Assembly (NCBI GenBank): GCA_002791435.1
Contig: PFXB01000119.1
Location: forward strand, 1-7,110
Length of the DNA stretch: 7,110 nucleotides
Origin: a candidate division WWE3 bacterium CG_4_9_14_3_um_filter_43_9
Lineage (GTDB): Bacteria; Patescibacteriota; CPR3; GCA-002780085
Direction: 5' to 3'
A model generated the notes under the pieces. It was not told the origin of the DNA and made no database searches. It saw only the letters and a list, made by a program, of their open reading frames with translations. The position numbers and the translations under genes are program-made. Positions within the stretch are counted from its first letter, which is position 1; each line of letters opens with the position of its first letter. Below are positions 1 to 4,738 of this stretch, piece after piece.

Positions 1-1
1 A

Positions 2-418
2 GGATTTAAACAAAATGTCTTGAGGATCGACTCACTATTTTTTGAAGCGCAGTATGTACTTAAATCATTATTGCATCAGGATTATTCTAATTATATCTTC
101 ATCTCTCCCCTGCCTTCCTCCTTAACCCCGATTCTCACAGGAATCTTGTCTTTTGGCTTTATGCTCTTAATTCACCTTTTCAGTCGCGGCAAAGGGATGG
201 GAATGGGTGATGTCAAGTTTGCGCTATTCATGGGTGTCTTTTTAGGTTGGCCAGAAACTTTATGGGCTTATTATCTTGCTTTTGGCAGTGGAGCAATGAT
301 ATCATTATTTTTGATGCTTTTAAAACAGAAAGGTTTGAAAGACAAAATTCCCTTTGGCCCGTTTTTGGTTTTAGGAACCATACTCGCCTTTTTTGTCGGT
401 TTTTGGCGCTCCAATTAG
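2..418 (+). CDS. pilD: Prepilin peptidase (type IV leader peptidase, A24 family), C-terminal part, 5' truncated
   Basis: This is the C-terminal half of the integral membrane aspartic protease that cleaves the leader from type IV prepilins. The reading frame is open from base 2, so the true start lies before the window. The TTG at 20 is only an internal codon and not a credible start. The hallmark GxGD motif is in GKGMGMGDVKFALFMG, with the second catalytic Asp encoded at 209-211. Hydrophobic segments lie on both sides, followed by KIPFGPFL and a last membrane helix ending FFVGFW. This matches the family's C-terminus, where the P-F/Y-GP-L motif follows the GD motif. The first catalytic Asp and any N-terminal methyltransferase-like cytoplasmic domain would lie upstream and cannot be checked. 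The pilin-like genes downstream are the expected substrates, which supports the assignment. The spacer to the next gene is 216 bases. Confidence 0.93.
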   Translation, partial: GFKQNVLRIDSLFFEAQYVLKSLLHQDYSNYIFISPLPSSLTPILTGILSFGFMLLIHLFSRGKGMGMGDVKFALFMGVFLGWPETLWAYYLAFGSGAMISLFLMLLKQKGLKDKIPFGPFLVLGTILAFFVGFWRSN

Positions 419-531
419 GGTTAAAAGGAAATTTTTTCGCCAAACTTTATTTTGCGAGCGAAACTTAGGATCTTGATGCGTATCTGCCTCGCTGGCAAGG
501 CGGGGATAAGAGCTTGTATTCTTCTCGCGAA

Positions 532-558
532 GCTCGTCCCGCTATGGGCGGGGCGAGC
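532..558. repeat. GC-rich hairpin, 11-bp stem
   Basis: The arms GCTCGTCCCGC (532-542) and GCGGGGCGAGC (548-558) pair over 11 positions with one G-T wobble and a five-base loop. It is the strongest secondary structure between the peptidase and the first pilin gene. It could slow transcription, protect mRNA ends or simply be a repeat cassette. The sequence gives no way to choose. Confidence 0.65.
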
Positions 559-620
559 AAAAGAAGACACTGCGGAGTAAACTTCGCAGGGATTCATTTT
601 CGTAAAAAAGTGTAAGATTT

Positions 621-625
621 AAGGA
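621..625 (+). promoter_or_regulatory. Ribosome binding site of the GspH-type pilin gene
   Basis: AAGGA lies nine bases before the ATG at 635 and 15 bases before the alternative in-frame ATG at 641. The spacing favours the start at 635. Confidence 0.6.
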
Positions 626-634
626 TAGCGTCAA

Positions 635-1306
635 ATGGGAATGAGATTCTTCAAAACAAGTAGCCGCAGTGAGAGTGAAGCCGGGATGACTTTAATTGAA
701 CTTTTGGTTGTCATTTCGATCATTGTCATTTCGGCAGGTGTTATTTTTCCTGTCTGGAGCCGCTACTATCGCAATCAAGAAATTAAAGCCGAGGCCGAAA
801 AAATAGCCGATGACTGTCGTCTGGCCCGTAATAAAGCAATCAACAACGAACAGGCGGAATTCACCGGCAGTCAAGACTATGTCATCGAAGGCTATTATAT
901 TTTTATTGACAATCCCCCACTTTTTGGTTCGGCTCAACCAGGCAACACGACTTATTATCTTAAACGAGTTATTCGCAATAAGACAACCGGGGTTTACGTT
1001 CCCGCAAGCGACCCGCAAACTCTCTTTGAGAGCAGCATCTTGCTTTCAGATGTCAAAATTTACCGCGGGCAAAACGAAACCATCGATTCCGTTTATTTCA
1101 AACTCCCTTTTGGTAAACTCACTTTCTATCGCCATGAGCCGAGCGACGATACTGCTGTCGAAGTTAATTCCCAAACAGGATGTCCCGCTGAAACCGGGAG
1201 CGGCGCCTGTTCCGTTTACTATCTCAAAAAAGACAATGTTGATAATTATTACTTTAAGCTTATAATTACCAAAGAAGGAACCATTTTACTTGAGAAAGAA
1301 GACTAA
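635..1306 (+). CDS. GspH/FimT-type minor pilin (type IV pseudopilin), 223 aa
   Basis: This is a minor pilin expected to be inserted in the inner membrane, trimmed by the prepilin peptidase and assembled into or at the tip of a type IV pilus. The 17-residue leader ends in EAG|MTLIELLVVISIIVIS: cleavage falls after Gly17, Glu22 sits at position +5, and a hydrophobic stretch of about 20 residues follows. The helix continues as WSRYYRNQEIKAEAEKIADDCRLARNKA, the amphipathic part typical of FimT/GspH. LPFGKLTFY near residue 157 resembles the G-rich beta region of that family. Cys183 and Cys192 flank a short loop and could form a disulfide; Cys61 is separate. The start at 635 is supported by AAGGA nine bases upstream. 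Its TAA directly abuts the next ATG, so the two genes are co-transcribed and probably translationally coupled. The class of pilin is certain, the subfamily (FimT rather than GspG-like) is likely. Confidence 0.9.
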   Translation: MGMRFFKTSSRSESEAGMTLIELLVVISIIVISAGVIFPVWSRYYRNQEIKAEAEKIADDCRLARNKAINNEQAEFTGSQDYVIEGYYIFIDNPPLFGSAQPGNTTYYLKRVIRNKTTGVYVPASDPQTLFESSILLSDVKIYRGQNETIDSVYFKLPFGKLTFYRHEPSDDTAVEVNSQTGCPAETGSGACSVYYLKKDNVDNYYFKLIITKEGTILLEKED

Positions 1307-1933
1307 ATGCAAATTATAAAAGGTTGGCCAACAGACAAAATTACAACTTGGTTAAAATCCGAAGAAGGAATTTCATTAATCGAAGTTCTGGCAGCTGTAA
1401 TTGTGCTAGCCATTGCTTCGTTGGGACTGATAGGCTTGGGTATCTCAGCCACCAAAAAATCGCTTGTTTCAAAAAGTAAAACCGTTTCGTTCGAATTACT
1501 TAAGGAAGGAGCCGAAGCGGCACGGATGATTCGGGATAATGTCAATAACTATAATCCTAGCGAAAACAATGTTTGGGGGGTGCAAAAAAGCGATAAGTCG
1601 TGGGAGCCCTGGTTATGGCAAAGTCAAACTGGAGCAACTTATTATTATTACCCTGAGAAACAGGTTGATAATACCAATCATTTAGATGGATGGAAGCTCA
1701 GCTTTCGTCAAGATCAAGACTGTGACAGTGCTACAGATGGCGATAAAACTTCATTATATAAAAATTGCTATCGTTTGGAGACCCCAATTGACAATATTGT
1801 TTTTTATCGTCAAATAAAAATTTCCGATTCTCCCTCGTCCACTTCAAAGAAAGTTGAGGTAAATGTTGGCTGGTATGAGGGGAATAAAGCTAAAAAGGCT
1901 TCTTCGTCAACCCTATTAACTTCTTGGGAATAG
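1307..1933 (+). CDS. PilV-type minor pilin, 208 aa
   Basis: This is a second minor pilin. The leader ends SEEG|ISLIEVLAAVIVLAIASLG: cleavage after Gly21, Glu26 at +5, then a long hydrophobic helix. 'ISLIEVLAA' is the PilV/GspI style of N-terminus. After the helix, FELLKEGAEAARMIRDNVN resembles the 'EG-EA-R-IRD' segment seen in PilV-like proteins of Patescibacteria. The end VNVGWYEGNKAKKASSSTLLTSWE has the usual V-V-W...L-T-L--W finish, so the protein looks complete. Cys139 and Cys154 may pair. The ATG begins immediately after the TAA of the preceding pilin with no gap, and only a weak purine-rich stretch (AGAAAGAAG) precedes it, so translation probably depends on ribosomes arriving from upstream. 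Confidence 0.88.
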   Translation: MQIIKGWPTDKITTWLKSEEGISLIEVLAAVIVLAIASLGLIGLGISATKKSLVSKSKTVSFELLKEGAEAARMIRDNVNNYNPSENNVWGVQKSDKSWEPWLWQSQTGATYYYYPEKQVDNTNHLDGWKLSFRQDQDCDSATDGDKTSLYKNCYRLETPIDNIVFYRQIKISDSPSSTSKKVEVNVGWYEGNKAKKASSSTLLTSWE

Positions 1934-2074
1934 GGGAAAAATGAACTACCACGGGTAAACCCGTGGTATCCTTCCCGCCGAATCGGCGGGTCGGCGAGTT
2001 TATTAATCATTCGATTCATCCCTGCCTCGCCGGCAGGCAGGCACGGGTAAAGTAAGTGGTCTTCTCGAATAATT
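1934..2074. repeat. Array of three GC-rich hairpin cassettes between two pilin genes
   Basis: Three independent inverted repeats fill this 141-base spacer. At 1947-1968, TACCACGGG and CCCGTGGTA pair perfectly over 9 bp with the loop TAAA. At 1974-1990, CCCGCCGAATCGGCGGG is a palindrome whose exact reverse complement occurs at 2729-2745. At 2021-2041, CCTGCCT pairs with AGGCAGG over 7 bp. The decamer CACGGGTAAA of the first hairpin recurs at 2042-2051. CCACGGGTAAACCCGTGG-like hairpins resemble REP elements, but no RAYT transposase is present in the window. No U-tract follows, so readthrough into the next pilin gene is likely. Confidence 0.75.
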
Positions 2075-2674
2075 ATGAAAGAGAATAAACAGTCCGTCAA
2101 CAAAATTCCTTCCTGCAACGAGGTTGGATTTACCTTAATTGAAATGGTGGTAGTAGTTGCTGTTTTAGCGATTGTCATAACCACTGGAATCAGTGTTTTT
2201 GTTTCGGTTTCCCAGTCAGCAGAACGAGCCAATCTCTTAGAACAATTGCGTTATGAAGGTTTGAGAATTCTAGATCAGATAGAGCGAGAAGTAAAACAAG
2301 CTAAGAATGTGGAATCGCTGGATGGAAATACTACCTTGAGGATTTCTTCAGACTTAACGGGTAGTGATTGTATTCAATATAACTTCTTTGCCGGAGATGT
2401 TGGCACCAACGGGTATTTAACCCAGTGTCAAGGATTTTGCTCAAGTTTTGATGCACCAGGATTTAACAGACAAAACTGCCCGAAATTTACCGATGATTCA
2501 GCGGATAGTGGATTTAATATTATTGGAGCATCTTTCCAGACTTTTTCTCCACCCAATCGTCCTAAAAATCTTAATCTTGAATTAACCTTAAGTCAAAATC
2601 AATTAAAGGTTTCAAGAAGGAATGAGTCTGGTGAAATTACGGTGGAAAGCACAGTTTCTCTAAGAAGTTATTGA
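2075..2674 (+). CDS. PilW/GspJ-type minor pilin, 199 aa
   Basis: This is a third minor pilin. The leader ends NEVG|FTLIEMVVVVAVLAIVITTGI: cleavage after Gly18, Glu23 at +5 and a strongly hydrophobic helix. The continuation VSVSQSAERANLLEQLRYEGLRILDQIEREVKQAKNV matches the PilW/GspJ pattern, in which a long helix ends with an 'I-RE--QA' motif. The C-terminal half is beta-rich (LNLELTLSQNQLKVSRRNESGEITVESTVSLR), normal for the family. It carries five cysteines (14, 99, 118, 122, 135). Four are in the exported part between residues 99 and 135, enough for two disulfides. No good ribosome binding site is visible upstream of the ATG; it is separated from the PilV-type gene by the hairpin array. The start is chosen because it gives a normal 18-residue leader. 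Confidence 0.87.
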   Translation: MKENKQSVNKIPSCNEVGFTLIEMVVVVAVLAIVITTGISVFVSVSQSAERANLLEQLRYEGLRILDQIEREVKQAKNVESLDGNTTLRISSDLTGSDCIQYNFFAGDVGTNGYLTQCQGFCSSFDAPGFNRQNCPKFTDDSADSGFNIIGASFQTFSPPNRPKNLNLELTLSQNQLKVSRRNESGEITVESTVSLRSY

Positions 2675-2689
2675 AAAGTCAAAAGCGTT

Positions 2690-2757
2690 GTCATTCTGGA
2701 GCGAAGCGATAGAATCTAGATCCTATCACCCGCCGATTCGGCGGGCTCCAGGATGAC
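2690..2757. repeat. GTCAT-type palindromic element, 68 bp (copy A)
   Basis: The outer arms GTCATTCTGGAGC (2690-2702) and GCTCCAGGATGAC (2745-2757) pair over 13 bp with one G-T. Inside are two more inverted repeats: a 20-base near-perfect palindrome at 2708-2727 (GATAG...CTATC around ATCTAGAT) and the perfect palindrome at 2729-2745. A related element with the same outer sequence lies at 4098-4210. The words GAGCGAAGCGA and GGATGAC are reminiscent of the TCATCCTGAGCGAAGCGAAGGATC repeats known from several bacterial phyla. The resemblance is from memory and unverified. Confidence 0.8.
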
Positions 2758-2764
2758 AGAATGG

Positions 2765-2845
2765 GTAGTCTTCTCCGCCAGATGAGCGGATTGATCGAAC
2801 AGTAAATTCTTATTCTTCGATCCGCCGGCTGGCGGAGAGAAGTAC
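2765..2845. repeat. GTAGTC-type structured element, 81 bp (copy C1)
   Basis: The left arm from GTAGTC (2765-2770) through CTTCTCCGCCAG (2770-2781) pairs with CTGGCGGAGAGAAG (2829-2842) with a two-base bulge, and the element ends GTAC. The middle holds a 25-base core (2796-2820) repeated at 4756-4780 with one mismatch. The core's ends lie in a 7-bp stem, GATCGAA (2793-2799) with TTCGATC (2816-2822). A third hairpin, TCCGCCGGCTGGCGGA (2821-2836), is an exact copy of 4185-4200 and competes with the outer stem. Confidence 0.75.
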
Positions 2846-2931
2846 AACTAAAAAGGCCAGTAGCTGGTAGCTATAAGCCAATAGCTATTTACTTTTGCAT
2901 TTTGAATTTTTACTTTTAATTTACTTAATGT

Positions 2932-2960
2932 TTGTAAATTGCGAATTATTTTGGTACAAT
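2932..2960 (+). promoter_or_regulatory. Probable sigma70-type promoter of the PilX-type gene
   Basis: TTGTAA (2932-2937) and TACAAT (2955-2960) are separated by 17 bases. The -10 box is preceded by TG plus one base (2952-2954), giving an extended -10. Transcription would start near 2967, leaving a leader of about 28 bases before the ATG at 2995. This implies that the PilX-type gene can be expressed apart from the three pilins upstream. Confidence 0.55.
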
Positions 2961-2994
2961 TTTAATAAAGAGAAAATTAGATTGTAGTAAGTTT

Positions 2995-3879
2995 ATGAAA
3001 GAAGAAAAAGGGCAAGCCCTCGCTATTATTATTTTAATCGTTTTAGTAGTGTTGACAGTTGGTTTAACAGTTGCCACTCGAACTTTAACAGGACTTAAAG
3101 AAACTACCAAACAAGAAGAATCCATCCGGGCTTATGATGCAGCAGAGGCCGGGGTCGAGGAAGCTTTATTAAAGATAAAAAATGGAGTGGGTGTCGGAAC
3201 GACGGGCACGGGAACTCTGGCCGAGAGCCAGAGTCAATATATTTATGAGATTCAATCGTTGTCTGGATTAGTCGGTAGTCAATTCAGTTTTAGGGTAGAA
3301 AAAGACCAGTCTTATCAGATAAATCTTGATGTTGATGACGACTCCCTAGACGGAAAACAGATAAACATCTATTGGTGGAAACAGAATCCTCTCTTGGAGC
3401 CTTCAGAAGTTGACCCAGATGTCAGTATCGGCTGCGGCTCACTTGATCCTGCCATTGCAGCCCTGGAATTTAGTTATCTCAGGCAAGACGCTTCAGGCTA
3501 CAGCATTGCTCAGAAGGAAATTTATGATTATTGCAGCACCGCGAGAAGTAATAACTTTTCGACGCCTTCCTATGTTTCCTTCAATGACAGCCAGAATAAT
3601 ACCTTTCTTTTTGAGGCTGCTGCCTCGGGTTCTTCAAGTATAACCCTCCAAACTGATATCAAAAGAATTTTAAGAATTACTCCTCGTTATAATAGCACTT
3701 GGGTTTTGATAGATGTTCCTACTGGCGAGAGTCTTCCGACCCAAGGATTTATTATTGTTTCCAAAGGAATATCAGGAGAGACGGAAAGAGTGATTAAAGT
3801 TTCCAGGTCAGTGGCCTCTCTGCCTTCAATTTTTGATTTTAGTATTTTTTCAGGCTCGGATCAACCTTTGCAGAAGTGA
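2995..3879 (+). CDS. PilX-type pilus assembly protein, 294 aa
   Basis: This is an N-terminally anchored protein of the PilX group of pilus assembly proteins. MKEEKGQALAIIILIVLVVLTVGL gives a short charged leader and one hydrophobic helix, followed by ATRTLTGLKETTKQEESIRAYDAAEAGVEEALLKI. The segment with 'RA-DAAEAG-EEAL' is the diagnostic PilX N-terminal motif. Processing could occur after Gly6, but there is no Glu at +5 (Ala11-Ile12 region instead), unlike the three pilins upstream. The rest is beta-rich with Cys147 and Cys180. It ends in GETERVIKVSRSVASLPSIFDFSIFSGS, the kind of C-terminus common in long PilX-like proteins of candidate-phyla bacteria. It has its own promoter upstream, and its TGA overlaps the GTG of a small membrane ORF. 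The N-terminal family call is firm; the role of the long C-terminal domain is unknown. Confidence 0.82.
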   Translation: MKEEKGQALAIIILIVLVVLTVGLTVATRTLTGLKETTKQEESIRAYDAAEAGVEEALLKIKNGVGVGTTGTGTLAESQSQYIYEIQSLSGLVGSQFSFRVEKDQSYQINLDVDDDSLDGKQINIYWWKQNPLLEPSEVDPDVSIGCGSLDPAIAALEFSYLRQDASGYSIAQKEIYDYCSTARSNNFSTPSYVSFNDSQNNTFLFEAAASGSSSITLQTDIKRILRITPRYNSTWVLIDVPTGESLPTQGFIIVSKGISGETERVIKVSRSVASLPSIFDFSIFSGSDQPLQK

Positions 3880-4043
3880 AAATCAAAATATTTCTTTGTG
3901 TTTTGACATTTATAATTATTGCATTTCCGGTTATTCTCGGCTATTTTTTTTACAAAGAGCCCATAACAGAATCACTGAAATATAGGGATAATTTGAAGAA
4001 TTTAAAAACCAGCTCATCATCTCCATCGATGATGATAAAATGA
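3876..4043 (+). CDS. Small membrane protein, 55 aa, function unknown (possibly a decayed longer gene)
   Basis: I do not recognise this protein. It starts with GTG overlapping the stop codon of the PilX-type gene by four bases (GTGA), the usual sign of coupled translation. The sequence begins with MKIKIFLCVLTF, followed by a hydrophobic helix (about residues 4-25), then FYKEPITESLKYRDNLKNLK, which looks like a helix or short coiled coil. The last residues, SSSSPSMMIK, look less like protein. Shifting to the -1 frame at the A-run (4001-4007) instead gives NQLIISIDDDKMK, a TAG at 4046-4048, and then LESNLKPKRTYININ. That reads as a more natural continuation of a membrane-plus-coiled-coil protein of the PilO or PilN kind. 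The gene may therefore be a frameshifted remnant, or the end may be reached by programmed slippage. The reading frame itself is certain, the function is not. Confidence 0.5.
   Translation: MKIKIFLCVLTFIIIAFPVILGYFFYKEPITESLKYRDNLKNLKTSSSSPSMMIK
4001..4007 (+). other. Candidate -1 slippery heptamer T TTA AAA
   Basis: In the frame of the 55-aa ORF the codons are TTA AAA preceded by T, which fits the X XXY YYZ form of a -1 slip site. Slipping enters a frame reading AAC CAG CTC ATC ATC TCC ATC GAT and ending at TAG 4046-4048. No strong stem directly follows, so programmed shifting is speculative; an indel in a decaying gene is at least as likely. Confidence 0.25.
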
Positions 4044-4097
4044 AATAGCTCGAAAGCAATTTAAAACCAAAAAGAACGTATATCAACATAAACTCAG

Positions 4098-4210
4098 GTC
4101 ATCCTGATCCCGCTTAGCGGGAGAAGGATCTAGCATCGAAGATGCGTTTTACCTGCCTTGATAAGCAGGCGGGCTAGATTTTTCTCCGCCGGCTGGCGGA
4201 TCAGAATGAC
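4098..4210. repeat. GTCAT-type branched palindromic element, 113 bp (copy B)
   Basis: The outer arms GTCATCCTGATCC (4098-4110) and GGATCAGAATGAC (4198-4210) pair with one mismatch. Inside is a hierarchy of stems. TCCCGC-TTA-GCGGGA forms at 4108-4122. A 14-bp stem joins 4121-4134 with 4173-4186, perfect if two G-T pairs are allowed. That stem encloses the hairpins GCATC-GAA-GATGC (4133-4145) and CCTGC...GCAGG (4152-4169). TCCGCCGGCTGGCGGA (4185-4200) is an exact copy of 2821-2836. The arms overlap by a few bases, so they compete at the edges, but the overall shape is a cloverleaf-like multibranch fold. It shares outer sequence with copy A at 2690-2757. Confidence 0.8.
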
Positions 4211-4240
4211 AGCGGTAGATTTTGATACAGTTCTATTGCA

Positions 4241-4272
4241 AAACTTAGGATCTTGATCCGCAGAGATTCATT
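4241..4272. repeat. Split repeat, compact copy 2
   Basis: AAACTTAGGATCTTGATCCG (4241-4260) matches 461-480 except for one base. CGCAGAGATTCATT (4259-4272) matches 585-598 except for one base. In this copy the two halves are contiguous, whereas copy 1 has about 105 bases of hairpins between them. It ends three bases before the ATG of the membrane protein at 4276, so it forms that gene's immediate leader. Confidence 0.7.
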
Positions 4273-4275
4273 ATA

Positions 4276-4710
4276 ATGGATAAACAAACAAAACCGCCCA
4301 AATTAAAGTTGGAATGGCCCATGGTGTTTATTGTTTGCGTGATTGGTTTAGTGATAGTTTTTAGCTATTGGTATTTACGAAAAAATCCAACCCTTTTCTC
4401 TAAAAACAATACAACCACGCAAAATTCTAGCATGAATTTTTCCTCCAAAAATATACCTGTTTTTTCCGGAATGGAAGCCTACTCTCCTCAAGAAAAATTA
4501 GTTGAAGCCGAATATTTTAGATTTACAGGCGATAATAAATTAGAAGAGATTTATAATTATTATCATGAATGGGTTTCAGAGAAAGGTATTAAGAGCGCGG
4601 AAACGAAAAATATAGACGGATCTTGGAACATTTCGGTTGAAGAGGCGGACAATACCTTTTCAATCTCAGCTTTCTACCAAGACGGAGTGAATGTTTTGTA
4701 CATCCAGTAG
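4276..4710 (+). CDS. Membrane-anchored protein of unknown function, 144 aa
   Basis: I cannot name this protein. It has a short basic cytoplasmic N-terminus (MDKQTKPPKLKLEW), one membrane helix (about residues 15-34, PMVFIVCVIGLVIVFSYWYL) with arginine and lysine just after it, and a Ser/Thr/Asn-rich linker (about 39-57). A C-terminal domain of about 80 residues follows and would face outside. Its segment YFRFTGDNKLEEIYNYYHEWVSEKGIKS resembles small bacterial domains with a 'Y-T-ds-eei-~-fY---l---GW' pattern, found in lipoproteins and membrane-tethered proteins; the similarity is loose. No good ribosome binding site is seen; the leader consists of a repeat element. An internal ATG at 4321 would start inside the helix and is less likely. 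Its place between the pilus block and surface protein genes suggests a cell-envelope role, which is inference. Confidence 0.75.
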   Translation: MDKQTKPPKLKLEWPMVFIVCVIGLVIVFSYWYLRKNPTLFSKNNTTTQNSSMNFSSKNIPVFSGMEAYSPQEKLVEAEYFRFTGDNKLEEIYNYYHEWVSEKGIKSAETKNIDGSWNISVEEADNTFSISAFYQDGVNVLYIQ

Positions 4711-4738
4711 CTCAAATGTCAAAGCGCAAAGCTAAGTT

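Larger units (their letters stand above)
419..634. repeat. Hairpin-rich spacer with a split repeat (copy 1)
   Basis: No gene is seen in this spacer. Bases 461-480 (AAACTTAGGATCTTGATGCG) match 4241-4260 with one mismatch. Bases 585-598 (CGCAGGGATTCATT) match 4259-4272 with one mismatch. Here the two parts are about 105 bases apart, while in the second copy they overlap by two bases. The material between is palindromic. Bases 485-501 are a degenerate copy of the CCTGCC...GGCAGG cassette found at 2021-2041. Bases 532-542 pair with 548-558 as an 11-bp stem with one G-T, closed by the loop TATGG, with outer arms CTTCT (521-525) and AGAAG (562-566). Bases 570-589 form a further hairpin, CTGCGGAGT/ACTTCGCAG. 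No U-tract follows any hairpin, so I do not call a terminator. Confidence 0.7.
2675..2994. other. 320-base gene-free spacer with two structured repeats, an AT-rich tract and a promoter
   Basis: No coding sequence is supported here. From left to right it holds a GTCAT-bounded palindromic element (2690-2757), a GTAGTC-bounded element (2765-2845), a short palindrome CCAGTAGCTGG (2857-2867), a 7-bp hairpin TAGCTAT/ATAGCTA (2868-2887), a low-complexity T-rich tract with recurring ACTTTT/ATTTTGAATTTTTACTTTT words (about 2888-2925), and a probable promoter (2932-2960) for the PilX-type gene. The change from GC-rich repeats to AT-rich DNA just before the promoter is sharp. Confidence 0.7.
4044..4275. 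other. Spacer with a large branched repeat and a split repeat (copy 2)
   Basis: After the small ORF, a possible protein-like stretch in the third frame runs to about 4097. It is followed by the 113-bp GTCAT-type element (4098-4210), about 30 unremarkable bases, and the second copy of the split repeat (4241-4272), which ends three bases before the next ATG. No gene is supported here. TATAAT at 4272-4277 overlaps that ATG and so cannot serve as its promoter. Confidence 0.6.

Noticed and set aside
532..566. Rho-independent terminator after the prepilin peptidase gene
   Set aside because: The hairpin is strong but is followed by an A-rich stretch rather than a T-run on the plus strand; the left side gives no convincing T-run for the minus strand either.
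692..1018. Minus-strand ORF opposite the GspH-type pilin gene
   Set aside because: It is an antisense shadow without recognisable motifs; the plus-strand frame has a clear prepilin leader.
810..1265. Plus-strand ORF of 151 codons in another frame within the GspH-type gene
   Set aside because: It lies entirely inside a convincing pilin gene and has no signal, motif or ribosome binding site of its own.
1810..2232. Minus-strand ORF of 140 codons covering the end of the PilV-type gene and the hairpin spacer
   Set aside because: It owes its length to reading through palindromic repeats (giving a CLPAGEAG-type peptide) and lies opposite two well-supported pilin genes; no family signature or ribosome binding site is seen.
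1974..2745. Inverted copies of a 17-base sequence flanking the PilW-type gene as an invertible switch
   Set aside because: The 17-mers are themselves near-palindromes, so their orientation carries no information, and no recombinase gene or longer flanking identity is present.
4098..4210. tRNA gene, because of the cloverleaf-like fold
   Set aside because: Stem lengths and loops do not match a tRNA: there is no seven-base anticodon loop, no T-loop TTC-A motif in place and no 3' CCA; the outer sequence is shared with the repeat at 2690-2757.
4272..4277. TATAAT as a promoter -10 box for the 144-aa membrane protein
   Set aside because: It overlaps the ATG at 4276, so transcription would start downstream of the start codon; it could serve only if translation began further inside the gene.
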